From NCBI GenBank assembly GCA_031255875.1, contig JAIRRR010000045.1, forward strand, positions 1-5,946: a stretch of 5,946 nucleotides of DNA. The letters run 5' to 3'. Positions 1 through 3,184 of the stretch are shown here, piece by piece (positions within the stretch are counted from its first letter, which is position 1; the number at the start of each line of letters is the position of its first letter). A program made the position numbers and the translations under genes. Source of the stretch: Treponema sp. (GTDB taxonomy: Bacteria; Spirochaetota; Spirochaetia; Treponematales; Breznakiellaceae). The notes beneath the pieces are model-generated. The model made no database searches. It had not been told where the DNA came from and worked only from the letters and a program-made list of their open reading frames with translations.

Positions 1-1401
1 GTAAAGGGCCTTTCCGCCCTGGAACTGCGCGTAACCGACAAACTCCGGCGTATAGACTACGATACGTTTCAGAATTTCAACCCGGAACTGATTTACGCCA
101 CAATAGGCGGCGACAAATACACCGCAATAGTGGCGGCGAGGTTCCTCATTCCTACTATGGCGGCATTCGTCGTGGTCATTCTGACCGGGCTGTACCTGTG
201 CACGGTGTCGATACCCGGCGCGCTGTGTGTTGCGGCGGTGCTTGTCGCGCTGATAAAAATTCGCGGGCTGCTCGACACCGCAATCGGAGGGCGCGGCAAA
301 GATGACGCCGCCGCAACGGACAAATTTACGGTGTCGCTCAACGACGTGGTTGCCGGTTTTAACGAGCTTAAAATGAACCGCAGGAAATCCGACGCGCTCT
401 TTAACTATAAAGTTAGAACCGCAAGCGGGGAAAAGGGGAAGCGGATATTGGGCACGGAACTGTACAGAACCCGTTCGATTGTGCTGGAACAGGCTATATT
501 GTTCCTGCCTTTGGGATTAACGCTTTTTGTACTGCCGTCGATCTTCAAGATTGACGCGCAGGATTTGGTTAAAATCATTTCAGTTACCCTGATAGTAATA
601 TGGCCGGCGTACACGCTGGTGCAGTTCGGGCCGATCTCGACGGCGGCGGCGGACATAATCGACAAACTCAGGGATTTTGAGGCGCAGCTTGACGAAACGG
701 AACTGGAGCCGGATATTAATGATCCGGCGGATTACCCGTCCGCGCCGAAATTTACGCGAATCACCTGCCGGAATATCGGCTTCGAATATCCGAAACGCCC
801 CGGCGACACCAAACCCTTTGTTTTGAAAGTTGAGGAATTTCATCTTGATAAAGGCCAGATAGTTATTATGTGCGGCGGAAACGGCAGCGGAAAAAGCACC
901 TTTATGCGGCTTCTCGCCGGGCTTACAAAGCCGTCCGAGGGTACTGTTACGGTTGACGGCGCGAGCGTGGCGGAAATCGGGGAGGCGAACTACCGGGCGC
1001 TGTTCGCCCTGGTGATGGCGGACTTTCACCTGTTTGACCGTTTTTACGGCAATGAAAACATTGACGCGGACCGGTCGCGAAATTGGGCTGCAAAGCTTGG
1101 CCTGGAAGACAAGGTGATGGACAAGGGCGAGCTTCCGACCGTCAGCCTGTCAAGCGGCCAGAAAAAACGTATGGCGCTGCTTGCGGCGATTATGGACAAC
1201 CGCCCCGTGCTGCTGCTTGACGAGGTCGCCGCAGACTTCGATCCCTTTATGCGCGAGAGATACTACCGTGAAATTTTACCGGAACTGAAAGCCAAAGGCT
1301 TCACGCTGTTTGTTATATCCCACGATGACAGGTATTACGACATTGCCGACTGTATTCTGACGATGCGGGAGGGCGGTATTGCCGATCCGGGCAGCAAGTA
1401 A
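1..1401 (+). CDS. Cyclic-peptide/siderophore export ABC transporter, PvdE/SyrD/YojI type (5' partial)
   Basis: The frame is open from base 1, so the start lies upstream; the GTG at 130 is internal. 466 residues are visible. Family members are about 550 long, so roughly 80-100 residues (TM1-2) are missing. Visible order: helices at about residues 45-67 and 70-87, a cytosolic loop, helices at about 160-181 and 189-209, then the ATPase domain. Walker A GGNGSGKST is at 292-300, the signature LSSGQ at 383-387, Walker B LLLDE ending at E408, and the switch His in ISHDD at 441. The segments ADFHLFDRF, SSGQKKRMALL and DEVAADFDP are hallmarks of the cyclic-peptide exporter family, in which one polypeptide carries both domains and works as a dimer in the inner membrane. 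Known members export pyoverdine precursor, syringomycin-type lipopeptides or microcin J25. The substrate here is unknown. Residue 340 is Ala where most ABC proteins have the Q-loop Gln; as I recall, this family often lacks that Gln. Base composition is more AT-rich than the minus-strand genes. Confidence 0.9.
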   Translation, partial: VKGLSALELRVTDKLRRIDYDTFQNFNPELIYATIGGDKYTAIVAARFLIPTMAAFVVVILTGLYLCTVSIPGALCVAAVLVALIKIRGLLDTAIGGRGKDDAAATDKFTVSLNDVVAGFNELKMNRRKSDALFNYKVRTASGEKGKRILGTELYRTRSIVLEQAILFLPLGLTLFVLPSIFKIDAQDLVKIISVTLIVIWPAYTLVQFGPISTAAADIIDKLRDFEAQLDETELEPDINDPADYPSAPKFTRITCRNIGFEYPKRPGDTKPFVLKVEEFHLDKGQIVIMCGGNGSGKSTFMRLLAGLTKPSEGTVTVDGASVAEIGEANYRALFALVMADFHLFDRFYGNENIDADRSRNWAAKLGLEDKVMDKGELPTVSLSSGQKKRMALLAAIMDNRPVLLLDEVAADFDPFMRERYYREILPELKAKGFTLFVISHDDRYYDIADCILTMREGGIADPGSK

Positions 1402-1417
1402 CGGCGCCGCTGTCCGC

Positions 1418-1430
1418 ATGATGTCATCAT
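1418..1430. repeat. Short perfect dyad between convergent genes
   Basis: ATGATG-T-CATCAT is a perfect inverted repeat with 6-base arms around a single central base, 16 bases past the exporter stop codon. A hairpin is sterically poor because there is no loop, so if it works at all it would be as a protein-binding dyad. A dyad this short can occur by chance. The neighbouring CGGCGCCG at 1402-1409 is also self-complementary. No plus-strand U-tract follows either element, so I do not call a terminator for the exporter gene. Confidence 0.3.
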
Positions 1431-1431
1431 T

Positions 1432-1462
1432 ACAAACAAACCGGCCAGGCTTTTGCCCGCCC
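1432..1462 (-). terminator. Candidate intrinsic terminator of the ileS operon
   Basis: Read on the minus strand, directly after the TAA of the zinc-ribbon gene, GGGCGGGC (1462-1455) pairs with GCCTGGCC (1450-1443) across an AAAA loop. The stem is 8 pairs with one G-G mismatch and one G-T wobble. A T-rich tail, GGTTTGTTTG, follows. The place fits exactly: end of the last gene of the run and facing a convergent gene. The tail is interrupted by G, so efficiency is uncertain. Confidence 0.5.
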
Positions 1463-1786
1463 TTACACAAGCCACCAGAACACCAGGCACACTACCGCCA
1501 GGGCGGCAAGGCCGGACACGATGTAGACCCAGAGGGGCAGGACTTCGGCGCGGCGGCCCGCGGCCGCTCTTCCGGGCTTTGCGGTTTTCGCGGCGGGCGC
1601 GGTTTTGGCGGGGGCGTAGCCGCAGGCCGGGCAGCCGTTCTTGAAGAGGGATTCTTCCCCGGTAAAATTGCAGCTGGGGCAGCGGACCGCCGAGAAGGCC
1701 CTGCCGCAGCCGGGGCAGCTTTTGACGTGCAGGGGCACTTCGGCGCCGCAGTTTTCGCAGAAAAAATGCGGTTTGGGCTGCTTCAA
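1463..1786 (-). CDS. Small double zinc-ribbon protein with C-terminal membrane anchor
   Basis: 107 residues. Four CxxC knuckles form two consecutive zinc ribbons: C10/C13 with C24/C27, and C36/C39 with C52/C55. An Ala/Lys/Arg-rich linker follows (about 58-82), then one hydrophobic helix at about 84-106 (LPLWVYIVSG onward) that ends the protein. The basic residues before the helix favour a cytoplasmic zinc domain with a tail anchor in the inner membrane. The start is chosen as TTG at 1786, because AGGA lies 7 bases before it and the product begins MKQPKPHFFCENCG. A TTG at 1810 would add eight residues but has no clear ribosome site and falls in the loop of a small hairpin. This is the last gene of the minus-strand run, 32 bases after the FmdB-type gene. 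Such domains usually bind partner proteins or nucleic acid; no specific function can be assigned. Confidence 0.8.
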   Translation of the reverse strand: MKQPKPHFFCENCGAEVPLHVKSCPGCGRAFSAVRCPSCNFTGEESLFKNGCPACGYAPAKTAPAAKTAKPGRAAAGRRAEVLPLWVYIVSGLAALAVVCLVFWWLV

Positions 1787-1792
1787 TTTATC

Positions 1793-1800
1793 TTCCTTTC
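1793..1800 (-). promoter_or_regulatory. Ribosome binding site that sets the zinc-ribbon start
   Basis: Minus-strand GAAAGGAA, with core AGGA at 1797-1794, sits 7 bases before the TTG at 1786. It is the only good Shine-Dalgarno match near the 5' end of this gene and supports the shorter start over the TTG at 1810. Confidence 0.6.
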
Positions 1801-1803
1801 CGC

Positions 1804-1818
1804 GCGGCAAAAAGCCGC
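1804..1818 (-). other. Small hairpin between the FmdB-type and zinc-ribbon genes
   Basis: On the minus strand GCGGC-TTTTT-GCCGC forms a 5-pair GC stem with a five-base loop, beginning at the base after the FmdB-type stop codon (TGA, 1821-1819) and ending four bases before the ribosome site of the next gene. No U-tract follows, so it is not a standard terminator. It might slow 3' decay or tune expression of the downstream gene. Confidence 0.4.
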
Positions 1819-2163
1819 TCAGTCTTTGGCCGCGGCGGGCGGCGAAGGGGCGGCGGCTTCCTTTTTCGCGGCGGCGGGTTTTTCCGGAGCCGGGGAAGCG
1901 CTGTCCGGAGAGCCGCCGCCCGAAGCGGCGCTTTCCGCAGGGCTTTTGCTCTCGCCGCTTTTAGTTCCGGCGGAGGCGCCCCCGGCCTTTTTGTCGGTAA
2001 CGTAGAACCCCGAACCCTTGAAAATGACACCGCTCCCGCCGTTGATGAGCCTGCGGACCTCTTTGCCGCATTCAGGGCAGGCCCTAAGGGGCGCGTCGCT
2101 CATACTCTGAAAAGCCTCGAAAGTGTGACCGCAGTTTTTACATTCGTATTCGTAAGTAGGCAT
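1819..2163 (-). CDS. FmdB-family zinc-ribbon protein
   Basis: 114 residues. The first 59 residues match the FmdB/CxxC_CxxC_SSSS putative regulatory family: start MPTYEYEC, knuckles C8/C11 and C29/C32, and the Gly-rich stretch ending in FKGSGFYVTD (48-57). The rest, about 60-114, is a low-complexity tail rich in Ala, Pro, Ser, Gly and Lys and is probably disordered. FmdB was named for a proposed regulator of the Methylophilus formamidase/amidase genes, but most members have no tested role, so transcriptional regulation should not be assumed. The start is ATG at 2163, which gives the family's standard N-terminus and has AGGGA 7 bases upstream; an in-frame TTG at 2181 would add six residues without family support. 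It lies 61 bases after the lipoprotein gene. Confidence 0.87.
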   Translation of the reverse strand: MPTYEYECKNCGHTFEAFQSMSDAPLRACPECGKEVRRLINGGSGVIFKGSGFYVTDKKAGGASAGTKSGESKSPAESAASGGGSPDSASPAPEKPAAAKKEAAAPSPPAAAKD

Positions 2164-2170
2164 AGAAGAT

Positions 2171-2175
2171 TCCCT
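2171..2175 (-). promoter_or_regulatory. Ribosome binding site of the FmdB-type gene
   Basis: Minus-strand AGGGA is 7 bases before the ATG at 2163. It decides the start against the in-frame TTG at 2181, which lies upstream of this site. Confidence 0.6.
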
Positions 2176-2180
2176 GTGCA

Positions 2181-2213
2181 ATAAAATTTTAAACCGCTGA
2201 AAACCCGGCCGGG
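2181..2213 (-). promoter_or_regulatory. AT-rich island and GC palindrome before the FmdB-type gene (weak promoter or processing candidate)
   Basis: The 61-base gap between the lipoprotein and FmdB-type genes contains the self-complementary CCCGGCCGGG (2204-2213), followed on the minus strand by TTTT. After it comes an AT island in otherwise GC-rich DNA that holds TAAAAT (2191-2186), a possible -10 box 22 bases before the ATG. No matching -35 box is seen at normal spacing, and the palindrome allows only a very short stem. It could be a weak internal promoter, a weak attenuator, or nothing. Confidence 0.2.
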
Positions 2214-2224
2214 ACGCGTTTAAT

Positions 2225-3184
2225 TCATTTTGAATATACCGAAAACATGTTAAAAAGTAAAGCGACTGCCTCCGGTTCCAGGTCGCCGGTAGAAAGGACG
2301 AGGGCGGCCCCGTCGGATTCCGGGGGATTGGCGAGAAGCGCGGCTATGGCGGGGGGGAGATCCGCGCCGGCGGCAAAGAGCCGCGCCAGGCCGAACATGG
2401 CGGCCAGCGCCCTGGCCTGGCTTGGCGACTGGGTTTCAAGGCGCAGCCTGGCGTTGTAGAGACGGCTTTCCCCCGCGCTTCCGGCGGGGTATACCGCGAA
2501 GACGAGCAGGTCCGCGGGTATCTGTATGGGGATATTGAGCCGGGCGGTGAAGCGGTTCAGGGGCACGGAAGGCGAACAAAGCCAGCCCGCCAGCGCCGCG
2601 TTTTCCCGGAATTCCCGGAAAGCGCCGGGGATTTCCACGGCGGCGGACCGGGGGTAGGGATCGGTATTGGAGACCAGGGCGGAGCGGGCGTCCAGGACCA
2701 GGGCGATCCCTTCCCGCCCGGAATACCAGTAACGCTTCCCCGCCGGTGATTTGAGCTTCTTCCATTCCGGGCTGAAGGTAAAGGCGAAACCGGCGCGGAG
2801 GGCAGGGTACTTCCCCCGGGCGGCGATAAGGTAGCGGCGTCCGGCGAGGGCGGCATCTTCCTGCCCCGGCGGGCCGCCGGCATCTCCGTCCCCGGCGGCG
2901 TAGACCGCCCCGGCCGCGGCGTCGGTCATGTCCAGGATCTCCGCCATCTGCCCGCCCCGGATTTCCTCGAACTGCACCAGGTCCAGAATGGGCCGCGCGC
3001 CGGGAACATCGAGGGTAAAATAGGCCATGCCGCCGCCGTCAAGGGCGGCGAATTCCCCCTCCGCGCCCGGCTCGGCGGCGGGGGGGCTTGTGGCGCAGGA
3101 AGCCAGAAGGGCCAGGGCGCACAGCAGGGCCGACAGGGCTCCGGGAAGCGGGGGGGTCACGCCCTGGAGATTTTTACGAGCCAT
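2225..3184 (-). CDS. Predicted lipoprotein of unknown function, downstream of ileS
   Basis: 319 residues. A signal peptide with basic start (R3, K4), hydrophobic core (about 13-27) and lipobox LASC puts the lipidated Cys at 30. An Ala/Pro/Gly/Glu-rich linker follows to about residue 45, then a mixed alpha/beta body with no motif I recognise; the C-terminal part (about 250-319) has several Ala/Leu-rich, amphipathic-looking helices. The ATG at 3184 overlaps the end of ileS by 28 bases in another frame; GGGGA lies 6 bases upstream, so translation is probably coupled to ileS. The likely location is the envelope, but inner or outer membrane cannot be told. From memory, Treponema pallidum has the membrane-inserting lipoprotein Tp0453 beside ileS, so this could be a positional counterpart; I cannot confirm sequence similarity. 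The gene carries three runs of seven C on the coding strand (see the repeat entries), two of them near the 5' end. Confidence 0.82.
   Translation of the reverse strand: MARKNLQGVTPPLPGALSALLCALALLASCATSPPAAEPGAEGEFAALDGGGMAYFTLDVPGARPILDLVQFEEIRGGQMAEILDMTDAAAGAVYAAGDGDAGGPPGQEDAALAGRRYLIAARGKYPALRAGFAFTFSPEWKKLKSPAGKRYWYSGREGIALVLDARSALVSNTDPYPRSAAVEIPGAFREFRENAALAGWLCSPSVPLNRFTARLNIPIQIPADLLVFAVYPAGSAGESRLYNARLRLETQSPSQARALAAMFGLARLFAAGADLPPAIAALLANPPESDGAALVLSTGDLEPEAVALLFNMFSVYSK
2351..2357 (-). repeat. C7 homopolymer tract in the lipoprotein gene, 3' part
   Basis: Seven consecutive C on the coding strand (G7 on plus) encode the Pro-Pro of the segment ADLPPAIAAL. A length change here would alter only the last roughly 45 residues of the lipoprotein. 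Confidence 0.7.
3080..3086 (-). repeat. C7 homopolymer tract just after the lipobox
   Basis: Seven consecutive C on the coding strand encode Pro-Pro at residues 34-35, four residues after the lipidated Cys. A one-base change would keep the signal peptide but destroy the mature protein. Confidence 0.7.
3150..3156 (-). repeat. C7 homopolymer tract in the signal peptide, directly after the ileS stop
   Basis: Seven consecutive C on the coding strand begin at the base after the ileS TGA and span codons 10-12 of the lipoprotein (Thr-Pro-Pro), before the hydrophobic core of the signal peptide. A length change would switch off the lipoprotein without touching IleRS. Confidence 0.7.

Noticed and set aside
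130..132. GTG as start of the exporter
   Set aside because: The frame is open back to base 1, and the residues before it fit the family region preceding the third membrane helix, so this is an internal Val codon.
1379..2005. Plus-strand open frame of about 208 codons antisense to the zinc-ribbon and FmdB-type genes
   Set aside because: It is Gly/Ala/Arg-rich with no domain, and the opposite strand encodes clear CxxC proteins with ribosome sites. Long antisense frames are common in GC-rich DNA.
2204..2213. CCCGGCCGGG plus TTTT as an intrinsic terminator after the lipoprotein gene
   Set aside because: The palindrome has no room for a proper loop; at best 3 pairs with a 4-base loop form. It is too weak to call a terminator.
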